A program made the translations under genes and the position numbers. From Flavobacterium agrisoli (GTDB lineage Bacteria > Bacteroidota > Bacteroidia > Flavobacteriales > Flavobacteriaceae): a DNA stretch of 64,000 nt. Location of the stretch: assembly GCF_016522065.1 (NCBI RefSeq), contig NZ_JAEHFV010000001.1, forward strand, positions 434,001 through 498,000. Direction: 5' to 3'. Numbering within the stretch: position 1 is the first letter of the stretch; each line of letters begins with the position of its first letter. Under the pieces are notes generated by a model. It ran no database searches and had not been told where the DNA came from. It was given only the letters and a program-made list of their open reading frames with translations. This document shows positions 33,012-40,584 of this stretch, piece by piece.

Positions 33012-34187
33012 ATGGAAAATATTTTCAATAACACACAAGTTGCCTTTTCGCTAAAAAGCGATACGGAACTTGATCGTGCCTACTTTCTTTTCAAAATGAT
33101 TGCTAACCAACCTCTAGTTCGCATCGGAACAGCAGTTACTAATTTTGCTATAAAAGCCAATTTACCTGTTGAAAAATTAATACGTGCTACTGTTTTTGAC
33201 CATTTTTGCGGTGGTGTTAACGAGAACGATTGTTTAAGTGTTGTTGATAAAATGTTTACCAAAGGTGTTTCTTCAGTTCTGGATTATTCGGTTGAAGGAA
33301 AAGAAGAAGAAGACCAATTTGAAGCTGCTTTGGTGATGACATTAAAAACCATTGAGTTTGCTAAAGAACGCATGGCTATTCCGTTTGCAGTATTTAAGCC
33401 CACTGGTTTAGGTCGATTTGAATTATTTGAAAAAATCGGAGCTTCAAAAAAATTATCTTCTTCGGAAGAAGAAGAATGGAACCGAGTAAAAGAACGTTTC
33501 GATAAAGTCTGTAAAGAAGCGCATTCTAAAGATGTAGCCTTATTGGTTGATGCTGAGGAAAGCTGGATGCAAGATGCTGCCGATGATTTAGTAACAGATA
33601 TGATGCGTAAATACAATACCCAAAAAGCAATTGTATTTAATACTTTGCAATTGTATCGTTGGGATCGATTGGATTATTTAAAAAACTTACATGAAATTGC
33701 CAAAAAAGAAGGCTTCTATATTGGGATGAAAGTAGTTCGTGGCGCTTATATGGAAAAAGAAAATGCACGAGCCGAAGAACTTGATTACGTTTCCCCTATT
33801 TGTGTTTCAAAAGAAGCAACTGATATCAATTATGATGCAACCGTGGCTTATATGTTAGATCATATTGACAAAATGTGCATTTTTGCAGGAACTCACAACG
33901 AGAACAGTTCGTATAAATTAATGGAAATGATGCAAACGCGCGGACTTAAACCGAATGACGAGCGCATTTGGTTTGGACAATTATATGGGATGAGTGATAA
34001 CATAAGCTACAATTTAGCGGCAAACGGATACAATGTGGCCAAATACCTTCCTTTTGGTCCTGTTAAAGATGTTATGCCGTATTTGATTCGTCGTGCTGAA
34101 GAAAATACTTCTGTTGCCGGACAAACCAATCGCGAGTTAACCTTAATTAAAAAGGAAAGAAAAAGAAGAAAAGAAAATTCAAAATAA
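33012..34187 (+). CDS. Proline dehydrogenase
   Basis: FAD enzyme that oxidises proline to delta-1-pyrroline-5-carboxylate. The 391-aa protein is the mono-functional form. Typical blocks are LLVDAEESWMQDAADDLV (about 176-193), NTLQLYRWDR, GMKVVRGAYMEKE and FAGTHNENS, followed by FGQLYGMSDNISYNLA and YLPFGPVKDVMPYLIRRAEEN near the C-terminus. A terminator follows. It opposes the proBA synthesis genes found elsewhere in this window. Confidence 0.95.
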   Translation: MENIFNNTQVAFSLKSDTELDRAYFLFKMIANQPLVRIGTAVTNFAIKANLPVEKLIRATVFDHFCGGVNENDCLSVVDKMFTKGVSSVLDYSVEGKEEEDQFEAALVMTLKTIEFAKERMAIPFAVFKPTGLGRFELFEKIGASKKLSSSEEEEWNRVKERFDKVCKEAHSKDVALLVDAEESWMQDAADDLVTDMMRKYNTQKAIVFNTLQLYRWDRLDYLKNLHEIAKKEGFYIGMKVVRGAYMEKENARAEELDYVSPICVSKEATDINYDATVAYMLDHIDKMCIFAGTHNENSSYKLMEMMQTRGLKPNDERIWFGQLYGMSDNISYNLAANGYNVAKYLPFGPVKDVMPYLIRRAEENTSVAGQTNRELTLIKKERKRRKENSK

Positions 34188-34200
34188 TTTTTAAAACTAA

Positions 34201-34230
34201 AAATGCGTCAAATAACTGACGCATTTTTTT
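34201..34230. terminator. Bidirectional terminator
   Basis: Perfect 10-bp stem AAATGCGTCA/TGACGCATTT (34201-34210 with 34217-34226) with a 6-nt loop and T run. It serves proline dehydrogenase and, on the other strand, the ATPase gene ending at 34230. Confidence 0.9.
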
Positions 34231-35693
34231 TATAATTTACTGATATAACTTCCGTACATATCTTTAAATTCATAACCTTTTGCAAATCTGTCTTTGCTAA
34301 GTTTTTTAAATTCAACCAATCCCCAAAGTACAAATTCTTTCATAAAATAAATATCTTTTTCCTCTAGATTGGGTTGGTATTTTTTAAGTAATTGATTTAA
34401 AGGCGATACAGCGTCGAGCGCTTTTTTGTATTCTTCTTCCGAAGCATTGTCTAAAAGTTCAAAACCACTTTCGGTAAAAAACCATTCAACAATTTCGGTA
34501 TAAGGTGTTACCGCATCTGGCCGTTCTAATTTTTCAATCTTTGGAAAATATTCCGAAAACAAAGTTCGTATTGCACTATTAATTAAAAGTTGCGCCACTT
34601 CTGCAGCTCCTTCTTGTTCGCCTTCATAAACCAATTCAACTTTTCCTGTAATGGCAGGAATGATCCCAACAAAATCACTCAAACGAATAGTAGTTTGATT
34701 TACCCCCGAAAGCAATGCTCTCCGTTCGGCAGTGCTTAGCAAGTTTTCAAAAGCAGTAATACTCATTCGCGCACTTACACCACTTTTATGATCAATATAT
34801 TCGCTTTCACGTGCTTCAAAACTAATTTGTTCTAAAATATCTCTGGCTAAACTAGGAACATAAACCAAGTTATTTTGAAAACTATCCAACGTAACTTCTT
34901 GCGCTGTTATGGTTTTAGCAATGTTAATATTTTCGGGATAATGCGTAAGTATTTGCGAACCAATTCGGTCTTTTAAAGGCGTTACGATACTGCCTCTATT
35001 GGTATAATCTTCAGGATTTGCTGTAAATACAAATTGGATATCCAAAGCCAATCGCAATTTAAAACCTCGAATTTGAATATCGCCTTCTTGCAAAATATTA
35101 AACAAGGCAACCTGAATTCGAGCTTGTAAATCGGGTAATTCGTTGATAACAAAAATACAGCGATTGGCGCGCGGAATCATTCCGAAATGAATCACTTTTT
35201 CATCAGCATAAGAAAGTTTTAAATTGGCCGCTTTTATCGGATCCAAATCACCAATTAAATCGGCAACAGTTACATCGGGTGTGGCTAATTTTTCGAAAAA
35301 ACGTTCCGAGCGATGCAACCAAATAATTGGCGTTTCATCTCCTTCATCTGCAATTAGATTTTTAGCAAACCTAGAAATGGGATTAAACGGATCGTCGTTT
35401 ATTTCGGAACCTTCTACATAGGGAATATATTCATCCAATAATTCAATCATTTTGCGAGCCAATCGGGTCTTTGCTTGTCCGCGAAGTCCTAGTAAATTAA
35501 TATTATGTTTGGATAAAATAGCGCGCTCCAGTTCCGGTATTACACTATTTTCAAAACCGTGAACCCCTTCAAAAACCGGTTTTCCCGTTTTGATCTTTTC
35601 AATTAAATTAGAACGTAATTCTTCTTTAATCGATTTACTTTGGTAGCCCGATTTTTTTAATTCGCCTAATGTATTTATTTTTTTTATATCCAT
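34230..35693 (-). CDS. Magnesium-chelatase-like (MoxR-type) AAA+ ATPase
   Basis: A 487-aa AAA+ protein related to ChlI/MoxR. Walker A is LGLRGQAKTRL (about 77-87) and Walker B is CIFVINELPDLQ (near 182-193), where the usual DE is NE. A sensor-1 region FVFTANPEDYTNRGS follows. The partner VWA protein is encoded upstream on the same strand, 153 bp away. MoxR-VWA pairs typically act as metal-insertion or complex-remodelling chaperones. Magnesium chelatase itself is unlikely because no other chlorophyll gene is present. Confidence 0.85.
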   Translation of the reverse strand: MDIKKINTLGELKKSGYQSKSIKEELRSNLIEKIKTGKPVFEGVHGFENSVIPELERAILSKHNINLLGLRGQAKTRLARKMIELLDEYIPYVEGSEINDDPFNPISRFAKNLIADEGDETPIIWLHRSERFFEKLATPDVTVADLIGDLDPIKAANLKLSYADEKVIHFGMIPRANRCIFVINELPDLQARIQVALFNILQEGDIQIRGFKLRLALDIQFVFTANPEDYTNRGSIVTPLKDRIGSQILTHYPENINIAKTITAQEVTLDSFQNNLVYVPSLARDILEQISFEARESEYIDHKSGVSARMSITAFENLLSTAERRALLSGVNQTTIRLSDFVGIIPAITGKVELVYEGEQEGAAEVAQLLINSAIRTLFSEYFPKIEKLERPDAVTPYTEIVEWFFTESGFELLDNASEEEYKKALDAVSPLNQLLKKYQPNLEEKDIYFMKEFVLWGLVEFKKLSKDRFAKGYEFKDMYGSYISKL

Positions 35694-35846
35694 TTTATTT
35701 GATTAAAAATTGAAAAATTAAATGATTTAAAAATTCAATATGTTTATTTGTAATTGATGATCAACGGCTTTCGAATTCATAAATTAGTAAAGCGCTTTGT
35801 CTCTTTGCGGCTTTACTTCTAAAAAAGATGACCTATCAGCAACTTC

Positions 35847-36965
35847 TTACTTTACCCGCTTTTTTCTATTTGTTTCGTAATCTTCAAAAATCATTTCTCC
35901 TAAACCTTTTAAGCCCGTGTAAAAGGCTTTACCTTGATTGGCTTCGGTAAAATGATTCACAAATCGCTGCAAATAAGGATCCTGCGCAATCATAAAGGTA
36001 GTTATAGGAATATGTAATTTTCGAGCTTGTTGGGCTTGTGTGTAACACTTATCTACAATATATTCGTCTAAACCATTACTGTTCATATAATAACTGCCGT
36101 CGCGTTCTCTCACGCAACTTGGTTTACCATCTGTAATCATGAATATTTGTTTATTGGTATTTCGTTTACGACGCAAAATATCCATTGCCAATTGTAAACC
36201 AGCCACGGTGTTGGTATGGTAAGGTCCGACTTTTAAATAGGGTAAATCTTTAATCGAAATAGTCCAAGCATCATTACCAAAAACCAAAATATCTAAGGTG
36301 TCTTTTGGGTAACGAGTCGTAATTAACTCGGCCAAAGCCATAGCCACTTTTTTAGCCGGAGTAATTCGGTCTTCGCCGTATAAAATCATACTGTGACTAA
36401 TATCAATCATCAAAACAGTGCTCATTTGAGCTTTGTATTGCGCTTCTTCGACAATCAAATCATTTTCGGTTAATTTAAAACCGTTTAAACCATTATTGAT
36501 TTGTGCATTTTTTAAACTTTCGGTTAAGGAAATCTGTTCCAAAGCATCGCCAAAACGAAATTCTCGGTATTCACCAGTATGTTCGTCTCCGTTTCCTGAA
36601 AATTTTGTTTTATGGTTTCCCGCCCCCGAACGCTTTAAATTCCCAAAAATTTGATCTAAAGCTTGCTGGCGAATTGCTCTTTCTGTCTTGGCTGTAATTC
36701 CAATATTTGAAGAGCCGTCATCTTGAAGTTCTTCTTTTATATAGCCTTTTTTCTTAAGGTCTTCTATAAAATCATCAATGGTGTATGTATCATCGGTTAG
36801 CTGGTACTCGTCATCTAACTCGCGAAGCCAGCTAATTGCTTCATCAAAATCGCCCGAAGTATGGGTAAGGAGTTCTTTAAAAATACCAAAAAGTTTATCG
36901 AACGGTGACTGAAAAGGAGCCTCGTAAGTCTTAAAGTAAAATCCTTTTTTAAGTTCATTTTTCAT
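35847..36965 (-). CDS. VWA domain protein, partner of the AAA+ ATPase
   Basis: A 372-aa protein with an N-terminal helical region and a C-terminal von Willebrand A domain (about 175-360). The MIDAS motif is MIDISHSM (DxSxS), with the distal ITDGKPS motif near 279. It sits upstream of the MoxR-type ATPase in the same direction, the common arrangement for this two-part chaperone system. Its start codon is at the base of a perfect 12-bp inverted repeat (36965-36994). The client protein is unknown. Confidence 0.85.
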   Translation of the reverse strand: MKNELKKGFYFKTYEAPFQSPFDKLFGIFKELLTHTSGDFDEAISWLRELDDEYQLTDDTYTIDDFIEDLKKKGYIKEELQDDGSSNIGITAKTERAIRQQALDQIFGNLKRSGAGNHKTKFSGNGDEHTGEYREFRFGDALEQISLTESLKNAQINNGLNGFKLTENDLIVEEAQYKAQMSTVLMIDISHSMILYGEDRITPAKKVAMALAELITTRYPKDTLDILVFGNDAWTISIKDLPYLKVGPYHTNTVAGLQLAMDILRRKRNTNKQIFMITDGKPSCVRERDGSYYMNSNGLDEYIVDKCYTQAQQARKLHIPITTFMIAQDPYLQRFVNHFTEANQGKAFYTGLKGLGEMIFEDYETNRKKRVK

Positions 36966-36994
36966 AATTCTAAAATTAGCGTATTTTAGAATTA
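36965..36994 (-). promoter_or_regulatory. Perfect inverted repeat touching the VWA start codon
   Basis: 12-bp arms (TAATTCTAAAAT and its complement) with a 6-nt loop. In the transcript the A of the AUG is the last base of the stem, so the hairpin could modulate initiation. It could equally be an operator for a dimeric regulator. Confidence 0.5.
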
Positions 36995-37099
36995 GTAAAA
37001 AACAACAATTATTAATTTTTAGTTAAAGTATTTTTGTAAAACGCATCAATTTTTAAAATAATCACATCAAAAAATCCTTTTAACTGAATACTAACTAAC

Positions 37100-37471
37100 T
37101 TATTCTCCTTTCAGAAAAAACCATTTTTCTCTTTCTTTTACAAAAGTAGAAAACTCATGATGAATGTGTTCTACCTGATTTTCAGCTTTATAAAAAGCCT
37201 TAAACTCAACTGTATTTTCCGTAAAATTAATGATTTCCAACTTCAGCCATTTGTTTGACGTTGCCCAATCTAAAATAGCTTCTTTTGAATAAAATCGCCG
37301 TTCCGAAATGTGAGTGGTTTCTAATAAATATGCTGCCTGATGTGTTGCAAAAGCCGAATATCGTGATCGCATCAATGCCAAAACAGTAGGCGCCTTTTTA
37401 TTTTTATGGTATTGGCCACAACAATTTTCATACAAGAGTCCAGTATCGCAATAACAAATAAGGTTTTTCAT
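37100..37471 (-). CDS. YchJ/UPF0225 family protein
   Basis: A 123-aa cytoplasmic protein. The N-terminal SEC-C-like metal motif CYCDTGLLYENCCGQYH (about 6-22) and the block LMRSRYSAFATHQAAYLLETT (about 33-53) are diagnostic of the YchJ family. The C-terminus has the NTF2-like fold (FKAFYKAENQVEHIHHEFS). Function is unknown. It follows a 73-aa acidic gene after 3 bp, so the two share an operon. Confidence 0.88.
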   Translation of the reverse strand: MKNLICYCDTGLLYENCCGQYHKNKKAPTVLALMRSRYSAFATHQAAYLLETTHISERRFYSKEAILDWATSNKWLKLEIINFTENTVEFKAFYKAENQVEHIHHEFSTFVKEREKWFFLKGE

Positions 37472-37474
37472 TAT

Positions 37475-37696
37475 TTATTCGGCCGCATTAATTTTTTGAT
37501 GTAACTGATTTAATAATACTTGGTATTTGCTAATCTCCCTCAACTCCGCGTCTTCTTCGGCAAAATCAAGCATTTCATCCAAATCATCACTTACGTCTAC
37601 TAATTTATTATTGGCCGCTTTTAATTCTTTTGCCGCAATTAAATCAATAATTTCTTGAACTTTGGATTTCAAATCAGCAAATTTGTCGTTTTCCAT
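37475..37696 (-). CDS. Small acidic helical protein
   Basis: 73 aa, rich in Glu, Asp, Leu and Lys, predicted almost all helical (FADLKSKVQEIIDLIAAKEL, then VSDDLDEMLDFAEEDAELRE). It has no Cys, no signal and no recognised domain. It sits 3 bp upstream of the YchJ-like gene and 5 bp downstream of a basic 50-aa ORF, a compact cluster of small conserved-looking genes. I do not recognise it; it may be a small adaptor or coiled-coil protein. Confidence 0.7.
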   Translation of the reverse strand: MENDKFADLKSKVQEIIDLIAAKELKAANNKLVDVSDDLDEMLDFAEEDAELREISKYQVLLNQLHQKINAAE

Positions 37697-37701
37697 ATTA
37701 A

Positions 37702-37854
37702 TTATTTTTGGGATGAATCTTTATTGTCGTTATATTTTTTTACAATTAACTTAAGCTTTTCTTTCCGTTCCATTTCGGCATTTTTCGCTTTGTTTTGTGC
37801 TTTATACAGCTTATTATTGTGACTTTCTCTATTCTTTTGGTTATTCCTACTCAT
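37702..37854 (-). CDS. Small basic 50-aa ORF
   Basis: Starts at the ATG at 37854, overlapping the end of the upstream gene by 8 bp, and stops 5 bp before the next gene, exactly the spacing of a translated operon member. The product begins MSRNNQKNRESHNNKLYKAQ, is very basic in the first 43 residues (NKAKNAEMERKEKLKLIVKK), and is predicted helical. This fits an RNA- or ribosome-associated small protein, but no family is recognised. Confidence 0.55.
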   Translation of the reverse strand: MSRNNQKNRESHNNKLYKAQNKAKNAEMERKEKLKLIVKKYNDNKDSSQK

Positions 37855-38398
37855 TTTGTATGTTCCTTTTTATGTCCTCCAAACTTGTTTCGGAAAAAAT
37901 AAGTTCGTGAATAATTTTTTTTCGTAAAAATTCCAAATAATCAAATTCAAAGTACTTTGCCCACGAAGTCAATTCGAGTAAATTCCGAATTTGTTTAATT
38001 CGTTTTCGAGTTTCTAAAGTAGTTCGTAAAACCGCTTTTTTATCATAATTAGGATTATTTTTGTGCTGATAAAGGACTGTTTTTTTATCAAAATCTACTT
38101 CAATATAATATAATTTCTCCGAATTATTATCGGGATAAAAATCATTCCAATTGGCAAAACCAACTTTGCATTTGGTAGGCGTTTCCGGTTCCAAAGCAGT
38201 TAGTCGCCATTTGCTATTGGCCAATCGTCCCCAATGATTTGATTTTCTATACATTCCTTCCGAAGTATAATAATAACTACTCCCCGATTTGCTTTCAAAC
38301 TGAACTTCTAAATTGACAATTACATCAGCTGGAACTTCTTGAAAAACACAAAATGTATTTTTAAAAGAATTCGGATTGGGCTTAAACTTTTTTTGCAT
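37847..38398 (-). CDS. Conserved hypothetical protein
   Basis: 183 aa from the ATG at 38398; a TTG two codons upstream lies within the promoter context and is rejected. The protein is mainly beta with aromatic-rich blocks (YYYTSEGMYRKSNHWGRL, then KVGFANWNDFYPDNN) and a helical C-terminus. It has no signal peptide or membrane segment. A -7 box TATATTTG ends only 3 nt before the ATG, so the transcript would be leaderless. I do not recognise a family. Confidence 0.65.
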   Translation of the reverse strand: MQKKFKPNPNSFKNTFCVFQEVPADVIVNLEVQFESKSGSSYYYTSEGMYRKSNHWGRLANSKWRLTALEPETPTKCKVGFANWNDFYPDNNSEKLYYIEVDFDKKTVLYQHKNNPNYDKKAVLRTTLETRKRIKQIRNLLELTSWAKYFEFDYLEFLRKKIIHELIFSETSLEDIKRNIQNE

Positions 38399-38401
38399 GG
38401 A

Positions 38402-38409
38402 CAAATATA
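38402..38409 (-). promoter_or_regulatory. -7 box directly before an ATG
   Basis: TATATTTG on the minus strand, 3 nt upstream of the ATG at 38398, implying a leaderless mRNA. No -33 TTTG is seen at the usual distance, so confidence is moderate. Confidence 0.4.
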
Positions 38410-38544
38410 ATCAGAAAGCAATGGATTTTGAAAAGGCTTTTATAGAAATGGTTTTGATATTCTAATTCAAAAAAAAGAAAACAAGCAAAGAGGTTAAATT
38501 TCAATTAATATTTTGAAGCCATTCAGAAAAGTTAAAAAAAAGTG

Positions 38545-38552
38545 TACATTTG
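38545..38552 (+). promoter_or_regulatory. -7 box of the J-KTSC gene
   Basis: TACATTTG, giving a leader of about 65-70 nt before the ATG at 38625. Confidence 0.45.
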
Positions 38553-38624
38553 CAAAAAAATTGTCGAATAGACCTTTAAAAGGTTCATTTTAATCCATAA
38601 ACGGCAAAAAGTTACTTTTTATTT

Positions 38625-39065
38625 ATGAAAAAAATTGTTGAATACCGCAAGTTACTAAACGTAGACAAAACGGCTGAATTAAAAGATTTAAAAAAGATTT
38701 ACCGTGATGCAATGAAAGAATGTCATCCGGATAAATTTCAAGGAGATGAAGCGGGTTTAAAAGCCGCCGAAGATAAAAGTAAAGCCATCATCGAAGCCTA
38801 TCATTTTTTGGTAAGTATCAACCCAGAAACGATTAAAGCAAATTTACCTGAATACACCGAAACTATTTCGACTACATCTATTACAGATTATAAATTTGTT
38901 GATGGCCGTTTAATTATTGATTTTTCAAACGGAAGTGTTTACGAATACATTAGTGTTCCTAAAGCTACTTACGTTAAAATGGTAAATGCCGATTCACCAG
39001 GACGTTTTGCTAAAAGACATATTTTGAACAATTTTACTTGGAGAAAAAAGACAAACCAAGATTAA
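38625..39065 (+). CDS. J-domain plus KTSC-domain protein
   Basis: A 146-aa fusion. Residues 1-70 form a J-domain with the HPD tripeptide (KECHPDKF, about 32-39), which should stimulate DnaK ATPase. Residues 84-142 are a KTSC domain (VDGRLIIDFSNGSVYEYISVP, then SPGRFAKRHI), a small fold found alone or next to nucleic-acid proteins. It may bring DnaK to the target of the KTSC domain. Monocistronic, with a terminator just after. Confidence 0.85.
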   Translation: MKKIVEYRKLLNVDKTAELKDLKKIYRDAMKECHPDKFQGDEAGLKAAEDKSKAIIEAYHFLVSINPETIKANLPEYTETISTTSITDYKFVDGRLIIDFSNGSVYEYISVPKATYVKMVNADSPGRFAKRHILNNFTWRKKTNQD

Positions 39066-39083
39066 TTTGTTTAAAAATCAGTA

Positions 39084-39115
39084 AAAAAACACTCATAATT
39101 TATGGGTGTTTTTTT
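39084..39115 (+). terminator. Terminator after the J-KTSC gene
   Basis: Stem of AAAAAACAC-x-CATAA against TTATG-x-GTGTTTTTT with one internal mismatch and a T run, about 20 bp past the stop codon. Confidence 0.8.
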
Positions 39116-39309
39116 GTTTACAACCCTATTTGTTTTATATTTATTTTGTTGTTTTAGCACTAAAGCAACCAAAAATACCCAATAAACATTTAAAAATCAA
39201 ACACTTAAAACCTTTAAAAACTATAACAAAATTTTAGGTCTTATATCTATATCTGTTTCGTATTTTTAGATACTTTTGTTCGACAAAATCAATTAACTTA
39301 ATTAAAATA

Positions 39310-40074
39310 ATGAAAAAAACAATCTTATTTCTTGCTCTTACCGTAGCTTTTGTTTCTTGTAGTAAAGTTGGTAAAGACGAATACATCATTTCGGGAACGG
39401 CTACTGGAGTTGAAAACGGAAAAACAATCATATTACAAACACAAGATCCTACAACTAGAGCGATCTTAAATTTAGATACTGTTAAGGTTGAAAATGGAAA
39501 ATTTGAAATTAAAGGTAAAGTTACCGAACCTTCTTTTCACGTTTTAAACATTGAAAGTTTACAAGGAAATGTTCCATTCATCTTAGAAAGTGGCGAAATT
39601 AATATTGAAATTAATAAAGACAGTATTAATAAATCTAAAGCTTCGGGTACTTACAATAATGATGAGTATAACAGCTTTAAAGACGAAATGGATAAAACGC
39701 AAAAGAAAGCAATGGATTTTCAAAAGAAAAACATGGCAGTTATGCAAAAAGCACAACAAACTCAGGATACCGCAACCATCAATGGTTTGATGAAAGAATA
39801 CATGAAAATTCAGCAAGAAACTGCAGAAACGTCAAAATCAAAATATAACGAATATGCAGAATCACATCCAAAATCGTTTATTAGTGTTTTAATTATACAA
39901 AGTATGCTAAGCGATCCTACAGCTGATGTTGCAAAAATTGAAAAATTATTTAACGGTTTAGACGAATCGGTTAAAAACACAAAACCCGGAACTGCTGTAA
40001 AAACAACAATCGGTCAAATGAAATTGCCTTCTGTAGGAGCAAATGCTGCACCTGCTGTAGGTAGCCCTAACTGA
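39310..40074 (+). CDS. DUF4369 lipoprotein, N-terminal part of a TlpA-like protein ending at an in-frame TGA
   Basis: 254 aa with a lipoprotein signal (VAFVSC, Cys 17), a beta-rich DUF4369 domain (about 22-115) and a charged helical segment (about 115-190). In intact relatives a TlpA/thioredoxin domain follows in the same polypeptide. Here a TGA at 40072-40074 stops it after VGSPN, and the thioredoxin domain continues in the same frame directly after it. Alone, this piece would be an envelope lipoprotein without redox activity. Confidence 0.75.
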   Translation: MKKTILFLALTVAFVSCSKVGKDEYIISGTATGVENGKTIILQTQDPTTRAILNLDTVKVENGKFEIKGKVTEPSFHVLNIESLQGNVPFILESGEINIEINKDSINKSKASGTYNNDEYNSFKDEMDKTQKKAMDFQKKNMAVMQKAQQTQDTATINGLMKEYMKIQQETAETSKSKYNEYAESHPKSFISVLIIQSMLSDPTADVAKIEKLFNGLDESVKNTKPGTAVKTTIGQMKLPSVGANAAPAVGSPN

Positions 40075-40110
40075 AGAGCAGATTTTTCTGCTCCGAATCC
40101 GGAGGGAAAA

Positions 40111-40479
40111 ATGGTTTCTTTAAAAGAAAGTTTAGGAAAAGTAACTATCGTTGATTTTTGGGCTTCTTGGTGTGGTCCTTGCCGACAAGAAAATCCGAAT
40201 GTAGTAGCTATTTATAAAGATTTACATAGCAAAGGTTTAAATATTATTGGGGTTTCTTTGGATAAAGATGCCTCTAAATGGAAAGAAGCCATTGCAAAAG
40301 ATAACTTAACCTGGACACATGTTTCTAATTTAAAATTTTGGGAAGAGCCTATAGCAGCACAGTATGGTGTTGAAGCAATTCCAGCCACATTTATTTTAGA
40401 CGCTTCAGGAAAAGTAGTTGCCAAAGATTTACGAGGTGCAGCCTTAAGAGCAAAAATCGAAGAACTTTTAGCGAAATAA
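40111..40479 (+). CDS. Thioredoxin-like domain, C-terminal part of the interrupted gene
   Basis: 122 aa from the ATG at 40111. It holds a complete TlpA/ResA fold with active site WASWCGPCRQ (about 17-26), the cis-Pro loop EAIPATF, and GLNIIGVSLDKDASKWK. Without the upstream part it has no export signal and would stay in the cytoplasm. A GGAGG sequence lies 5 nt upstream of this ATG, so re-initiation is conceivable, although it also encodes the normal linker residues. Confidence 0.6.
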   Translation: MVSLKESLGKVTIVDFWASWCGPCRQENPNVVAIYKDLHSKGLNIIGVSLDKDASKWKEAIAKDNLTWTHVSNLKFWEEPIAAQYGVEAIPATFILDASGKVVAKDLRGAALRAKIEELLAK

Positions 40480-40483
40480 AAAG

Positions 40484-40516
40484 AAACCCGTCTCAGAATT
40501 TTGAGACGGGTTTTTT
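40484..40516 (+). terminator. Terminator after the thioredoxin gene
   Basis: Perfect 12-bp GC-rich stem (AAACCCGTCTCA with its complement, 40484-40495 and 40502-40513), 6-nt loop, T run. The strongest intrinsic terminator in the window. Confidence 0.95.
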
Positions 40517-40584
40517 ATTTTATAGAATTTAAGTAAATAACTTTTTTCTCCCAGTACTTCTTTCTTAAATATTAAAAAAAACAA

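Larger units (their letters stand above)
39310..40479 (+). pseudogene. Interrupted DUF4369-TlpA thiol-disulfide oxidoreductase
   Basis: The whole reading frame 39310-40479 is continuous except for one TGA at 40072-40074. The residues after it (RADFSAPNPEGKMVSL) match the linker that joins DUF4369 and thioredoxin domains in relatives, so this was one gene. The break may be a true nonsense change, a local double indel (removing one A and adding one restores PTERADF), or a sequence error. Confidence 0.65.

Noticed and set aside
40072..40074. TGA as selenocysteine in the thioredoxin-like gene
   Set aside because: The codon lies in a linker, not at the WCGPC active site, and I see no nearby SECIS-like hairpin.
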